Positions 7,711-17,021 of a stretch of 64,000 bases of DNA are shown piece by piece (the first letter of the stretch is position 1; each line of letters begins with the position of its first letter). The translations under genes and the position numbers were made by a program. Where the stretch lies: NCBI RefSeq assembly GCF_019977655.1, contig NZ_AP024849.1, forward strand, positions 2,265,001 to 2,329,000. Direction: 5' to 3'. Source of the DNA: Clostridium gelidum. Its GTDB lineage: Bacteria; Bacillota; Clostridia; Clostridiales; Clostridiaceae. The notes beneath the pieces were generated by a model, which was not told the origin of the DNA, searched no databases, and saw only the letters and a list, made by a program, of their open reading frames with translations.

Positions 7711-9546
7711 GTGAGTAATATCAACAATAACAGATACAGGAACATACTTGGAACTATTGCTATTGTAAAATTTGGCATTTTATTATTTATTTCAATAATA
7801 AGTATTAATGAAATAAATAATAAAGAAGGTATAGGGAATCTAATATTAAATGGCTATAACATAGTGCTTATGCCTATATTATTGAGTGTTATCTTTTTAT
7901 TTTGGACATTTTCTTATATATATATGTTTAAATTTAGAGATATTAAAAGTGTCCAAATAGTAGAAGATTGTATTTTTATTATTATGCTTTCTGTTTTAAT
8001 ATTGTTATCAAATACATACCAAAGTCAATACAAATACTTATTTCTATTTAGCATTATTTCATCTACAATATCACTAGGTAAAAAATATGGTGTAATAGTT
8101 GCTTCAATATCATCATTTATTGTATTATTTATAGATTTATTTTTTGCTCCACACTTAACAGTAAATATATATTTTGAAAATGATTTAATGCTATCTATGG
8201 GTTACATTATGGTTGCATGGATTTTAGGCGAATATAAAAGGTTTGAAAGTGACCAAAGAGAAATATTAGAGGCAGAATTGAAAGAACAAGTAAAACAACA
8301 AGTAAAACAACATAACTACATAGAAGAAATTTTACTTAAAAATGAAGATTGTTACAATTTGTTGATTAAATATTCATATTATTCAATATTAATTCATGAT
8401 GCTGAAAGAATATTATATATTAATGAAAATGCTTTGAAATTATTTGGAGTTAACACATTAGAAGAAATAAATGAAGAGCCTATGTTTACTTTATATGATG
8501 TGGATGACGAAATGAAATTAGAAGAAAGATGTTTAGATATAATTCAAAATAAAAAATCTAATGTATCTTTTGAAGGAAAGGTAATAAATAAAGACGGAAA
8601 AATTATTAATGTTCATTATACATCTACATATTGTGTTTATGGAAAAACACCAGTAATACTAACTATTGTAAGAGATATTACATCTGAAAAAGAAGTGCAA
8701 GAATTAAAAAAGGAGGTAAAAGAAAACATAAAATTATTAAATGAAACTCAGGAACAAAATAAATTCATTACTGAGTTTTTTTCAAATATATCTCACGAAT
8801 TAAAGACTCCTCTAAATGTAATATTTTCATCATTGCAATTAATGAATACATATAATGATGAAGAAATAGTAAAAAATCGAAAAAAGTATTTACACATAAT
8901 GAAGCAAAATTGCTATAGATTAATTAGATTAGTAAATAATTTATTAGACATAGTAAAATATGATTCTGGTTTTATTGCTCCAAATATGCAAAATGAAGAC
9001 ATTGTATATGTAGTTGAAACCATTGTTATGTCTATAGTGCCTTATGCTGAAAATAATGGTATAGAATTGATATTTGATACTAATACTGAGGAAAAGATTA
9101 TTGCTTTTGATGGAGATAAAATAGAAAGAATAATTTTAAATTTAATTTCAAATGCATTGAAATTTACAGATATAGGAGGCAGTATATATGTGGTTATAAC
9201 AGAAAATAAAGATAAAGTTTACATATCAGTTAAAGATACAGGAATAGGAATACCTGCTGATAAAAAAGATTTTATATTTGGACGATTTAGACAAGTGGAC
9301 AAGACTTTGAAAAGAAATAATGAAGGCACTGGTATAGGACTTTCACTAGTTAAATCTTTTGTTGAACTCCATGGCGGTGAAATTAAACTTGAAAGTGAAT
9401 TGGGTCATGGAAGTGAATTTACGGTTGTCTTACCTTCAAAGCAAGTCAGTAAAACAAAGCTTGAAACAGAAATCAGAGATAATATAGTCGAGCGAGTTAA
9501 CATGGAATTGTCTGATATATATATAGAGGGCTTTAAAGATAGTTGA
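7711..9546 (+). CDS. orphan membrane sensor histidine kinase (PAS, HisKA, HATPase)
   Basis: A 611-aa kinase. Residues 10-175 hold about six membrane helices (MASE-like sensor), 180-215 a coiled coil, 217-330 a PAS domain, then HisKA with the H-box SNISHELKTPLNVIFSSLQL (His about 362). The ATPase follows: N-box ERIILNLISNALKF, G1 DTGIGIPADK, and GTGIGLSLVKS. No response regulator gene is adjacent. This H-box is like that of the orphan kinases that phosphorylate Spo0A directly in solventogenic clostridia. The C-terminus extends past the kinase domain and ends in NMELSDIYIEGFKDS, a tail shared with the kinase at 23712. The start is GTG with AAGGAG upstream. The kinase assignment is certain; the Spo0A link is inferred. 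Confidence 0.85.
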   Translation: MSNINNNRYRNILGTIAIVKFGILLFISIISINEINNKEGIGNLILNGYNIVLMPILLSVIFLFWTFSYIYMFKFRDIKSVQIVEDCIFIIMLSVLILLSNTYQSQYKYLFLFSIISSTISLGKKYGVIVASISSFIVLFIDLFFAPHLTVNIYFENDLMLSMGYIMVAWILGEYKRFESDQREILEAELKEQVKQQVKQHNYIEEILLKNEDCYNLLIKYSYYSILIHDAERILYINENALKLFGVNTLEEINEEPMFTLYDVDDEMKLEERCLDIIQNKKSNVSFEGKVINKDGKIINVHYTSTYCVYGKTPVILTIVRDITSEKEVQELKKEVKENIKLLNETQEQNKFITEFFSNISHELKTPLNVIFSSLQLMNTYNDEEIVKNRKKYLHIMKQNCYRLIRLVNNLLDIVKYDSGFIAPNMQNEDIVYVVETIVMSIVPYAENNGIELIFDTNTEEKIIAFDGDKIERIILNLISNALKFTDIGGSIYVVITENKDKVYISVKDTGIGIPADKKDFIFGRFRQVDKTLKRNNEGTGIGLSLVKSFVELHGGEIKLESELGHGSEFTVVLPSKQVSKTKLETEIRDNIVERVNMELSDIYIEGFKDS

Positions 9547-9569
9547 TACAGAAAGGAGCGTTATAGAAT

Positions 9570-10037
9570 ATGTTTGAAATGTCACTATTATTCTTAATTG
9601 GCAGAGTGATTCCTGAAAGCTTACTTTTTGCTTGGGCATTTTATACTTTATCGCAAACAAAAATTCATGTAAAAAGGTGCTTTTTATCAGTTATAATTAT
9701 GGTTATTTTAGCTTGTGGAATAAATCTTTTACCTATACATTGTGGGGTTCATACTTTGCTAACAATGGTAGGGATTATAATTACTAATATAGTGATAAAT
9801 AAAATTAGCACTATAAAATCAATAACAGTAACTTTTGGTACTATTATTATAGAATTTATATGCGAAATTATTGATTTATTTACTCTTCACTATTTCTTTA
9901 ATGTTGATACTGAATATATAGCTAGTAATGCTCAATTAAAAATCTTGTATGGACTTCCGTCTCTATTATTATTTGTATTAATTATTATTTTATTGAAAGC
10001 TATAATAATTAAAATAGAAATTAAGAAGGCTACATAG
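9570..10037 (+). CDS. small polytopic membrane protein next to the orphan kinase, AgrC-sensor-like
   Basis: A 155-aa protein made almost entirely of membrane helices, about five. Its start (FLIGRVIPESLLFAWAFY) resembles the N-terminal membrane sensor of AgrC-type peptide receptors but lacks any kinase domain. It lies 23 bases downstream of the kinase gene with its own AAAGGAG site, so the two are cotranscribed. A sensory or modulating partner of the kinase is a reasonable guess. No named family could be assigned by eye. Confidence 0.55.
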   Translation: MFEMSLLFLIGRVIPESLLFAWAFYTLSQTKIHVKRCFLSVIIMVILACGINLLPIHCGVHTLLTMVGIIITNIVINKISTIKSITVTFGTIIIEFICEIIDLFTLHYFFNVDTEYIASNAQLKILYGLPSLLLFVLIIILLKAIIIKIEIKKAT

Positions 10038-10099
10038 AATATTTTAGATCTATAAAATTTAGAGTATGTAGAAAAGTATTTTTGAAATTTAGATTGTTT

Positions 10100-10138
10100 G
10101 CGAAAAGGAGTTGCCAATCTAAAGCAATTCCTTTTTGC
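10100..10138. terminator. bidirectional terminator
   Basis: A 15-bp stem (10100-10114 with 10124-10138, two G-U pairs) carries an A-run on one arm and a T-run on the other. It separates the convergent membrane-protein gene (plus) and bcp (minus). Confidence 0.75.
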
Positions 10139-10233
10139 ACTTCAAATATAAGTAAATGTGATAAAATAATAGAAAAAAAGCATCAAAAATATTTAAAATT
10201 TAAAGAATACATTTTATTGAAATTCTATATGCT

Positions 10234-10686
10234 CTAGATATTTTCTAACATATCTGCAGGATTTTTTGTAGCATTCACCTTAGTAAATGCTTTCGTAATC
10301 ATGCCTTCTTCATCTATCAAATATGTGGTTCTTACAACACCCATGGATTTCTTACCATACATATTCTTTTCTTTCCACACATCGTATGATTGAATAACAT
10401 TTTTATCCATATCTGAAAGCAGTGTAAATTTCAAATTATATTTATCTGCAAACTTTTTGTGGGATTCTACAGAATCCTTACTTACTCCGATAACTTCTGC
10501 ACCTTTTTCTAGAAAGTCTGGATATATTTCTGCAAATCCGCATGCTTGTTTGGTACATCCAGCGGTATTATCTTTAGAATAAAAATACAGTACAATTTTT
10601 TTCCCTTTAAAGTCCGAGAGAGATACTTCCTCCCCGTCTTGATTTAATAAAGTAAATTCTGGTGCTTTTGTTCCTAATTCTAGCAT
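10234..10686 (-). CDS. bcp: thioredoxin-dependent thiol peroxidase (bacterioferritin comigratory protein)
   Basis: This 150-aa peroxiredoxin of the BCP/PrxQ type reduces hydrogen peroxide and organic hydroperoxides with electrons from thioredoxin. The thioredoxin fold starts at residue 1. The active site YSKDNTAGCTKQACGF gives the peroxidatic Cys44 and the resolving Cys49, the spacing of atypical 2-Cys BCPs. Ala replaces the usual Pro in TPGC. Arg119 in the VVRTTYLI segment matches the conserved Arg. It is 14 bases downstream of yaaA, so the two form a peroxide-defence operon that ends at the hairpin near 10120. Confidence 0.92.
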   Translation of the reverse strand: MLELGTKAPEFTLLNQDGEEVSLSDFKGKKIVLYFYSKDNTAGCTKQACGFAEIYPDFLEKGAEVIGVSKDSVESHKKFADKYNLKFTLLSDMDKNVIQSYDVWKEKNMYGKKSMGVVRTTYLIDEEGMITKAFTKVNATKNPADMLENI

Positions 10687-10700
10687 AATTATAATTCCTC

Positions 10701-11444
10701 CTATTCTTTTATGAAAACCATGTTTTTATTGTTTGATACTTCTGGCCTGTATCGATAACCAAGCCTGTTAAAGTTTTTTATTTCTGATACATTCTCAATC
10801 TTTTCATCAGCCATGTATCGAACCATCTCTCCTCTAGCCATTTTTGCTAAGGTTCCCTTGGTTATAATTTTACCTTCCTTATATTCGCCAAACGTAATTG
10901 ATATGAACTGTACTTTATCACTCAGATAATTTTCAATGCATTTACTATACTCTTTGGATGCAAGATTCAATACGATATCTGTATCCTCATATAATTTATT
11001 GTATAAGCTATCACCCCAATAATCATATAAATCGCCATAGCCTGAAAGCTTGACCGCAGACTGCATTTCAAGGCGGTAAGGCACGATGCCGTCAAGTGGC
11101 TTAAGTAATCCATAAAATCCAGAAAGAATATACAAATGGTTTTCAATGTAGTCCCATTGTTCAATATCAAATACATTTGGAGCCATATACTTATATTGAA
11201 TTCCTTCATATGACAATATTGCTGGTGTGAGTCTTTCTGTAATTCTCATATTTAAGTAGTATTCAAAACTTAATTCAGCAATCTTATCATTGCATGTCCA
11301 TAAGCTTTTAGCCTCATCATAACTTAGTCCTTGCATATATCTCATTAAAAATTTAGTTTTATCTAAAAAACAGGGCATATTATGTATCTCAAATTCTGTA
11401 TTTACTTTCATCTTTTTCGCTGGCGATACAATAATTTTTAACAT
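10701..11444 (-). CDS. yaaA: peroxide stress protein YaaA
   Basis: A 247-aa member of the YaaA/DUF328 family, which lowers free intracellular iron and protects DNA during hydrogen peroxide stress in E. coli. It carries the family start LKIIVSPAKKM, the motif LSGFYGLLKPLDGIVPYRLEM in the middle, and NLASKEYSK and FITF-like GEYKEGK segments. The length matches the family (about 250). The ribosome binding site GGAGG lies just before the ATG. It precedes bcp by 14 bases, which supports a shared role against peroxide in an anaerobe. Confidence 0.92.
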   Translation of the reverse strand: MLKIIVSPAKKMKVNTEFEIHNMPCFLDKTKFLMRYMQGLSYDEAKSLWTCNDKIAELSFEYYLNMRITERLTPAILSYEGIQYKYMAPNVFDIEQWDYIENHLYILSGFYGLLKPLDGIVPYRLEMQSAVKLSGYGDLYDYWGDSLYNKLYEDTDIVLNLASKEYSKCIENYLSDKVQFISITFGEYKEGKIITKGTLAKMARGEMVRYMADEKIENVSEIKNFNRLGYRYRPEVSNNKNMVFIKE

Positions 11445-11620
11445 ATTTCCTCCAAATGATAAATAAGTTTGTCCATCTATTTCATATCTAATCTGAAATT
11501 ATTATTTTACAACGATTGCTTGGTCTTCTAGTTCATCGAAAATGACATACAGCAATTATTTGCTTACTCTTTTAGTATATCATACCCATATGTAGATTTA
11601 TTAGGTATTAGTTTAAATAT

Positions 11621-11692
11621 ACCCATAAACCTTTTTAAAAAGAAATATTGTTTTAAAATTTCCAATAAATATTTAAAAAAAGGAATATGGGT
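11621..11692. other. long interrupted hairpin in the yaaA-merR gap
   Basis: ACCCATA (11621-11627) pairs with TATGGGT (11686-11692), and after a symmetric AA/AA interruption CCTTTTT pairs with AAAAAGG. A further ACCCATA occurs near 11584. The gap 11445-11788 contains no gene. The hairpin may be a regulatory site for yaaA or part of the 3' end of the merR transcript; its role is unknown. Confidence 0.3.
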
Positions 11693-11788
11693 TTAAAGAT
11701 AAATGTTTCACAATTTAAAAAGATAACAATATAACAATTTATATTAAACATCAGGGGTTGAGGCTTTTTGTTCATTGATTTTTAATGT

Positions 11789-12616
11789 TTAATGCCCTTC
11801 AATTTCCACTAAAATTTGAGTTAAATAATTCTCAAAACCTTTCATTGTTGTCTCATCTAAAATATATTCTTCATAAGCATATTTGCCAATTTTCAAGTTG
11901 GCTGAATTAAAAAAAACTATAAGTTTCTTATAGGTTTTATCAATTGTTGTATAGCTGCCTTGATGATATGCTACAGCATACAAGCCTTTTGATCTGGTGA
12001 AAGTAGATTTGATTTTGCTATTAGTCTCTAGTTTGGTATAGATGTAAGAATAGTTGTCAGAAACACCTTTAAAAATATTGTCCCTGTTTATAATTAAACT
12101 GATAGAATACCCTGCAGTTAATTGATGTTCATTGCAATAATCCATATGCTCTGATACAGCTTTCAAATAATCTTTATAACTGAGATTTTCAATTAATCTG
12201 CTTAACACTAAATGCTCTTCATTTAAAATTTCTAAGGTGATTTTAGAATAATCAATAACACAAGCTTTTTTAGTTATATCAATTTTGTTTTTCATGAATT
12301 TACGAATTCTTTTAAGATTTTCCATTTCTTTATTAACTTGAGTTATTTTATTTTCAAATAAGTCTATCAATGCCTCTGGAGTTTTATTGTCTAAATAATA
12401 TTTAATTTCTTTTAAAGGCATTCCAATTTCCTTAAGAATAAGAATTACGTTAAACACTTCAAATTGCTGCACAGAATAATATCTATACCCATTTTCATCT
12501 TTTATTTCAGGTGAAAAAAGTCCAATATCATCATAGTGAAAAAGAGTTTGCTTTTTTACATTACATAGCTTAGCAAATTCTCCAGTAATAAAATACTTTT
12601 TAAAATCTTCATTCAT
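11789..12616 (-). CDS. MerR-family regulator with GyrI-like effector domain
   Basis: The 275-aa protein has an N-terminal MerR winged helix (about 8-75: FAKLCNVKKQTLFHYDDIGLF, then NGYRYYSVQQ), a coiled-coil dimerisation helix (80-115), and a C-terminal GyrI/BmrR-type drug-binding domain (about 160-270). This layout is that of BmrR/BltR, which activate multidrug transporter genes on binding cationic or lipophilic drugs. It is divergent from the ABC exporter pair, and the MerR-type promoter of that pair lies within 50 bases of this start codon. It therefore most likely controls the exporter and perhaps itself. Confidence 0.88.
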   Translation of the reverse strand: MNEDFKKYFITGEFAKLCNVKKQTLFHYDDIGLFSPEIKDENGYRYYSVQQFEVFNVILILKEIGMPLKEIKYYLDNKTPEALIDLFENKITQVNKEMENLKRIRKFMKNKIDITKKACVIDYSKITLEILNEEHLVLSRLIENLSYKDYLKAVSEHMDYCNEHQLTAGYSISLIINRDNIFKGVSDNYSYIYTKLETNSKIKSTFTRSKGLYAVAYHQGSYTTIDKTYKKLIVFFNSANLKIGKYAYEEYILDETTMKGFENYLTQILVEIEGH

Positions 12617-12633
12617 ATAAATTAATTCTCCTA

Positions 12634-12664
12634 TTGACTATACGGTTACCGTATACCTTATGAT
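12634..12664 (+). promoter_or_regulatory. MerR-type promoter/operator for the ABC exporter
   Basis: The -35 TTGACT (12634-12639) and -10 TATGAT (12659-12664) are separated by 19 bp, the over-long spacer typical of MerR-activated promoters. The spacer holds a perfect 17-bp palindrome, TATACGGTTACCGTATA, at 12639-12655. It faces the exporter genes, giving a leader of about 125 bases, and it overlaps the translation start region of the regulator gene. Confidence 0.82.
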
Positions 12665-12794
12665 TGTATAATAGCAGTATAGATATAATAATTCAATATA
12701 AAAAATGTTTAGTTTGAAGAGATTGAATATCTATTTTTAGTATGACTGAACTTATATTATACTTGAAAAGAATATAGAAGGAGATAAAAATAAA

Positions 12795-14525
12795 ATGAAA
12801 TTAATATTAAAATATCTGAAAAATTACAAAGTGCTTATTGCTTTAAATGTAATATCAGTTTTTGGATTTGCCTTAGTTGAACTTGGAATTCCAACAATAA
12901 TGGCTAAGATTATTGATAATGGTATAGCTTATAATGATATATCATATGTAAGAAAAATGGGACTTATAATGATAGTAATTTCTATAATTGGTGTCATGGG
13001 AACTATATTGCTTGGGTATTGCTCAGCAAAGATTTCTACAAGCATGACCCGAGATATAAGAAATGATATTTTTATAAAGACTCAGGAATTTTCACATAGT
13101 GAATATGATAAGTTTGGAGTGTCATCAATGATTACAAGGACAACTAATGATGCGTTCCAATTACTACAGTTTGTGAATACATTGCTTAGAACTGCAGTGC
13201 TTACACCAATTATGTTTATTGTCAGTTTAGTTATGATTTTAAAAACAAGCCTATCATTAACTTTAGTATTAGCTATAACAGTACCATTTATAATAGTAGG
13301 AGTAATATTTATAGCTAAATTATCTGAGCCGATGTCAGAAATCCAGCAAAAAAGTTTGGACAAATTAAATCTTATTTCAAGAGAGAATTTAACTGGAACA
13401 CGAGTAATTAGAGCATTTGGTAATGATGAACATGAAAGAAAGAGATTTAAAGATACAAATAATAGTTATACTAATATATCTAAAAAATTGTATAAACTTA
13501 TGGCAGTTTCTCAACCATTATTCTTTTTTTTATTAAACATAGCAATAATAGCAATATTTTGGATTTCAAGTGAAATGATAAATGTAGGAACTCTTAAGGT
13601 TGGTCAATTAGCTGCCTTTATAGATTATTTGTTTCATGCAATGTTTTCTATTATGTTATTTTCCATGGTATTTATTATGTATCCAAAGGCACAAGTTTCA
13701 GCTAATAGAATTCAAGAATTATTAGATGAGGAACCAATTATAAAGAATCCTAAACAAGGTGTTAATGATACAAAAATTAAGGGGAAAATAGAATTTGACA
13801 AAGTTACTTTTACATATCCAGATGGTGAAGAACCTGTACTTAAGAATATTTCATTTAAAGCTAAAAAAGGGGAAACAGTTGCTTTTATAGGAAGTACTGG
13901 TAGTGGAAAGTCCACATTAATTAATTTAATCCCAAGGTTTTATGATGTTACAGAAGGTAGTATAAAAATAGATGAAGTAGATGTAAGGGATTATGAGTTG
14001 AAATCATTGCGTAAAAAAATCGGGTTCATCCCTCAAAAGACATTATTATTTACAGGGACTATTGGCAGTAATATTAAATTTGGTAAAAAGAATGCTAATA
14101 ATATTGAAGTTGAACACTCCGCTAAAATATCAGAGGCTTATGATTTTATTTCACATAAGCCTAAGAAATTCGATGAAATAATAAGTGAAGGTGGAACTAA
14201 TGTATCGGGTGGACAAAAACAGAGACTATCAATTGCAAGAGCAGTAGTTAGAAAACCTGAGATTTATATTTTTGATGATAGTTTTTCAGCCTTAGATTTT
14301 AAGACAGATGCAAGCTTAAGAAGTAAATTAAAAAATGAAACAAAAGAATCTGTAGTATTGATAGTAGCTCAAAGAATAGGCTCTATTATGGATGCAGATA
14401 AGATTATAGTATTAAATGAAGGTGAAGTAGTAGGACAAGGAACTCATAGAGAATTATTAAAATCCTGTAATATATACTATGAAATTGCAGCATCTCAATT
14501 TACAGAGGAGGAATTAGCAGAATGA
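12795..14525 (+). CDS. ABC exporter half with degenerate ATPase site (BmrC/LmrC/TM287-like)
   Basis: A 576-aa fused permease-ATPase: six membrane helices in residues 1-310 and the nucleotide-binding domain after 330. Walker A GSTGSGKST (about 364) and signature VSGGQKQ (about 469) are intact. The Walker B catalytic Glu is Asp (IYIFDDSFSALD, about 490), and the switch His is Gln (VAQRI, about 524). This pattern is that of the degenerate partner in heterodimeric multidrug exporters such as TM287/288 and BmrCD. The second gene starts inside the end of this one (4-base overlap), so the partners are translationally coupled. The pump substrate is unknown; the MerR/GyrI regulator points to drugs. 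Confidence 0.9.
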   Translation: MKLILKYLKNYKVLIALNVISVFGFALVELGIPTIMAKIIDNGIAYNDISYVRKMGLIMIVISIIGVMGTILLGYCSAKISTSMTRDIRNDIFIKTQEFSHSEYDKFGVSSMITRTTNDAFQLLQFVNTLLRTAVLTPIMFIVSLVMILKTSLSLTLVLAITVPFIIVGVIFIAKLSEPMSEIQQKSLDKLNLISRENLTGTRVIRAFGNDEHERKRFKDTNNSYTNISKKLYKLMAVSQPLFFFLLNIAIIAIFWISSEMINVGTLKVGQLAAFIDYLFHAMFSIMLFSMVFIMYPKAQVSANRIQELLDEEPIIKNPKQGVNDTKIKGKIEFDKVTFTYPDGEEPVLKNISFKAKKGETVAFIGSTGSGKSTLINLIPRFYDVTEGSIKIDEVDVRDYELKSLRKKIGFIPQKTLLFTGTIGSNIKFGKKNANNIEVEHSAKISEAYDFISHKPKKFDEIISEGGTNVSGGQKQRLSIARAVVRKPEIYIFDDSFSALDFKTDASLRSKLKNETKESVVLIVAQRIGSIMDADKIIVLNEGEVVGQGTHRELLKSCNIYYEIAASQFTEEELAE

Positions 14526-16300
14526 AAAAGTTTAAAGAAAATGTAAAGAAAATTACTCCTTTTGTAAAACCATACAAAGTACCATTTATTGGTGGAGTTT
14601 TATTGGTAATAGTTTCAGCCATATTTACTTCAATTTCACCTATAATTGAAGGGTTAGTATTGACACAACTTAAAACTGATTCAATTAGCATAATGAACAA
14701 AATTCCAGGGGCTTCAGTTAATTTTAACTATATTATAAGAGTTCTTATAGATTTGGCTATTATTTATATATTTAGTGCAGGCTCAACATATGCAGCAAGT
14801 CTCTTATTAACTAATGCTATTCAAAATACTATGAGAGATTTAAGAAATGCAGTTCAAAATAAAATTAGAAAATTGCCAGTGAGTTACTTTGACAAAAATA
14901 GTTACGGAGATATATTAAGTAGGATTACAAATGATATAGACGCTATATCTAATGCACTTCAACAAAGTTTTAGTCAAGTAGTTAATGGAGTTTTATTATT
15001 AACACTAGCGATTATCATGATGTTTACCATTAATATTAATATGACTTTAATTGCCATAGTCATAATACCATTAAGTTATTTGGTATCCAAATTTATAGTT
15101 TCAAAATCACAAAGTTTATTTTATGGTCAGCAAAGAGCACTAGGAAAATTGAATGGTAAAGTCCAAGAGATGTATACTGGATTTAATGAAATAAAATTAT
15201 ATGGAAATCAAGATGATGCAATAAAAGATTTTAAAACTATAAACGAAGAACTTTGCACAACTGGATTCAAAGCTCAATTTATATCAAGTATAATGTCACC
15301 ACTTATATCTCTTATAACATACCTTGGAATTGCAGTTACTGGTATTATGGGTGCAATTTATGCCATGAGTGGAATAATTACCATAGGTAATCTTCAGGCG
15401 TTCGTGCGTTACATTTGGCAAATAAACCAACCTCTTTCTCAAGTAACTCAGCTATCTTCTACCATACAATCAGCTTTTGCAGCAATCGAACGTGTATTTG
15501 AAATATTAAATGAAGATGAACAAGTTCAAGATAAAGAAAATTCAATTAAACTAGAAAATCCAAAGGGAAATGTTATTTTTGAAAATGTTAAATTTGGATA
15601 TTCTAAAGAAAAACTATTAATAGAGAATTTAAGTGCAGAAGTGAAAAGTGGACAAATGGTAGCTATAGTTGGACCAACAGGAGCAGGTAAAACTACTTTG
15701 ATCAATCTTTTGATGAGATTTTACGAAATTCAGGGAGGATCAATAAAAATAGATGGAATAGATACAAGAGACATGAAGAGAGAAGATTTACGTTCATTAT
15801 TTGGAATGGTTCTTCAAGATACATGGCTATATAATGGAACTATTTACGATAATATAGAATATGGAAGATTTGGAGCAACCAAAGAAGAAATTATAGAGGC
15901 GGCTAAAATAGCTAATGTACATCATTTTATAAAGACTCTTCCAGAGGGATATAATATGTTTTTAAATGAAGAAGCTTCTAATATTTCACAAGGTGAAAAG
16001 CAGCTATTAACTATAGCAAGAGCTATAATTAAAGATCCTGCAATTCTTATATTAGATGAAGCGACAAGCTCAGTGGATACAAGATTAGAATTAATGCTTC
16101 AAAATGCTATGAAAAATGTAATGAAGGATAGAACTAGCTTCGTAATTGCTCATAGGCTTTCAACAATTCGTAGTGCTGATTTAATATTAGTAATAAATGA
16201 AGGGAATATTATAGAACAGGGAAATCATGAAGATTTAATGAAAAGAAAAGGCTTCTATGAACAACTGTATAATAGTCAATTTGCTTCAGAATTCCTTTAA
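14522..16300 (+). CDS. ABC exporter half with catalytic ATPase site (BmrD/LmrD/TM288-like)
   Basis: The 592-aa partner of the preceding gene has six membrane helices (about 20-320) and a C-terminal ATPase. Walker A GPTGAGKTT (about 383), Walker B ILILDEATSS with the catalytic Glu (about 509-517) and the switch His in VIAHRL (about 542) are all present. Its signature is altered to ISQGEKQ instead of LSGGQ. In a heterodimer the good Walker motifs of this subunit face the good signature of the first, giving one active and one degenerate site. ATG at 14522 lies in the overlap ATGA with GGAGG upstream. It ends the operon. Confidence 0.9.
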   Translation: MKKFKENVKKITPFVKPYKVPFIGGVLLVIVSAIFTSISPIIEGLVLTQLKTDSISIMNKIPGASVNFNYIIRVLIDLAIIYIFSAGSTYAASLLLTNAIQNTMRDLRNAVQNKIRKLPVSYFDKNSYGDILSRITNDIDAISNALQQSFSQVVNGVLLLTLAIIMMFTININMTLIAIVIIPLSYLVSKFIVSKSQSLFYGQQRALGKLNGKVQEMYTGFNEIKLYGNQDDAIKDFKTINEELCTTGFKAQFISSIMSPLISLITYLGIAVTGIMGAIYAMSGIITIGNLQAFVRYIWQINQPLSQVTQLSSTIQSAFAAIERVFEILNEDEQVQDKENSIKLENPKGNVIFENVKFGYSKEKLLIENLSAEVKSGQMVAIVGPTGAGKTTLINLLMRFYEIQGGSIKIDGIDTRDMKREDLRSLFGMVLQDTWLYNGTIYDNIEYGRFGATKEEIIEAAKIANVHHFIKTLPEGYNMFLNEEASNISQGEKQLLTIARAIIKDPAILILDEATSSVDTRLELMLQNAMKNVMKDRTSFVIAHRLSTIRSADLILVINEGNIIEQGNHEDLMKRKGFYEQLYNSQFASEFL

Positions 16301-16444
16301 GTTTAACTTGTTTTTAACTAATATTAAGACAAAAATTAACCTTGCAGATCACCAAATATGCTAAAATAATAGTATAGAGAAACCTTATCAGTAGTGATGA
16401 TTGATATGTTTTAAGAAATACTTAAAGGATAAGGGGTGAGAAGA

Positions 16445-16810
16445 ATGGTAATTTATCTATTCGTAATTGTAGGAATCATATTTGTTACTAATGCTAGTCT
16501 TCAAGATCAGATTAAAGGAGTAAAAGAATACAGTATGCTTGATAAAGCAGGGATAGTATTTAATATTATTTTATCAGTAGTTTATCTTTTCTTATATGTT
16601 ATGGGATTTATTAATTCTATGGCAGAGAATGAGCTTATTATTACTAATACTGATGAAATAATGGTTCCATTTTTTCGATTTTTTGATTATTTAGTTGCAT
16701 TGATCTGCATAATATGTATTGCTCTTTCAGTAAAGTTAAGGAAAAAAGGAAATAGTAAAACAGCCTTTGGTATTCAATTTTTACCTCTAGTTGTTTTTCT
16801 ATTAAAATAA
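16445..16810 (+). CDS. small integral membrane protein of unknown function
   Basis: ATG at 16445 is preferred to GTG at 16436, because AAGGGG overlaps the GTG and sits correctly for the ATG. The 121-aa product has about four membrane segments (near residues 1-17, 35-60, 78-100 and the C-terminal hydrophobic end) with a short RKKGN basic loop. No family was recognised. It follows the exporter operon by 145 bases, without a clear terminator between, so it may be expressed with it. Confidence 0.5.
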   Translation: MVIYLFVIVGIIFVTNASLQDQIKGVKEYSMLDKAGIVFNIILSVVYLFLYVMGFINSMAENELIITNTDEIMVPFFRFFDYLVALICIICIALSVKLRKKGNSKTAFGIQFLPLVVFLLK

Positions 16811-16852
16811 AAAACACTCTAATAAATAGTTAATAAAATATAAAATTGGAAA

Positions 16853-16898
16853 CAGTAGATTATTTTGTATAAGTACAAGATAATCTGCTGCTTTTTTT
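16853..16898 (+). terminator. terminator
   Basis: CAGTAGATTAT pairs with ATAATCTGCTG (one G-U pair), with a further TTGTA/TACAA pairing inside, followed by CTTTTTTT. It ends the transcript carrying the small membrane protein. Confidence 0.8.
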
Positions 16899-17021
16899 AT
16901 GACTTTAAGATTTTTTTGTGTAAATTTTATAATTTTTTGCAACACTTTGCTGAGTTGGATTGTATTACTAATATAAGGCATATTAAAATTAATATGCAAT
17001 TTAGAAGGAGAAGATAATATT

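Noticed and set aside
11445..11530. PerR box for the yaaA-bcp operon
   Set aside because: A TTGTAAAATAATAATTTCA-like stretch is AT-rich but matches the TTATAATNATTATAA palindrome poorly.
16802..16999. Minus-strand open frame between the small membrane protein and the wall protein
   Set aside because: It spans a terminator and the promoter of the wall-protein gene; no start signal and no known family.
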